From Haplomitrium mnioides (Eukaryota > Marchantiophyta > Haplomitriopsida > Calobryales): DNA of 30,239 nt. This document shows, piece after piece, positions 29,990 to 30,239 of this stretch. A program made the position numbers and the translations under genes. Location: positions 1-30,239 of the forward strand of contig JBNGIS010019682.1 of NCBI GenBank assembly GCA_049999725.1, given 5' to 3'. The notes under the pieces are model-generated. The model had not been told where the DNA came from and did no database searches. It saw only the letters and a list, made by a program, of their open reading frames with translations. How positions within the stretch are numbered: the stretch's first letter is position 1; each line of letters starts with the position of its first letter.

Positions 29990-30239
29990 AAAAGCTTAGA
30001 TGGGAAGATAACTTCTAATGCATTTGAGAATTTTATATTTGACTATGAGCAATATTTTGAAGCTACAAACATTAGAGAAGATGGTCAAAAAAATCTATTT
30101 GCAACAAGTTAATTAGAAGAAGTTGCAAATACTTGGTGAAGATATCAAATATAATATGCAAAATGTGGATTTGTTACTTACATTGTTTCTTGATGTGAAT
30201 TCAAAGAAGTAGTGATTTCAAGATTTAGGGCTGTAAATG
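29990..30239 (+). pseudogene. Decayed gag of the LTR element, cut by the window end
   Basis: One frame reads AFENFIFDYEQYFEATNIRE, then a W-containing block (EEVANTW) and a terminal FRAVN, interrupted by several stops. The spacing of aromatic residues resembles the retrotransposon gag domain of Ty3-type elements. It follows the primer-binding site after about 150 bp of leader. The rest of the element is off the right edge. Confidence 0.6.

Overview
This is nuclear DNA from a land plant. The evidence is spliced genes with GT-AG introns, a chloroplast-targeted co-chaperonin, a plant-type U-box/ARM ubiquitin ligase, a telo-box promoter and two decayed LTR retrotransposons whose primer-binding sites are plant-like. 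I cannot name the species. No bacterial or organellar gene, rRNA, tRNA or CRISPR array is evident.

Layout. Positions 1-860 are AT-rich with a 38-bp tandem repeat and microsatellites. A three-exon U-box/ARM E3 ligase of the PUB43/PUB44 (SAUL1) type runs on the minus strand (3908 to 869, 893 aa). Behind it, also minus, is a seven-exon chloroplast chaperonin-10 gene (6787 to 5195, 163 aa), whose exons are all under 140 bp. Only 127 bp separate its ATG from that of MRD1/RBM19, a five-RRM ribosome-biogenesis factor on the plus strand (6915 to 14373, 15 coding exons, 916 aa). That gap holds a perfect telo-box.

From 14.4 to 21.3 kb there is little clear coding. An orphan minus-strand ORF lies at 15.3-15.8 kb. 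Several copies of one dispersed repeat lie between 17.7 and 20.2 kb, and the same repeat sits in MRD1 introns 9 and 11.

From 26918 down to 21331 I could chain ten minus-strand exons with canonical splice sites and matching phases into one 560-residue reading frame. I do not recognise the protein. Its first exon is unresolved and its introns carry small repeats and a foldback element. This is the most interesting item in the window.

After about 27.45 kb the sequence turns AT-rich and repetitive, with a Copia-like gag relic (about 28.47-28.86 kb) and the 5' LTR, primer-binding site and decayed gag of a second LTR element (about 29.29-30.24 kb). Exon boundaries were worked out by hand from splice signals, phase and remembered family similarity. 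No search or transcript data were available.
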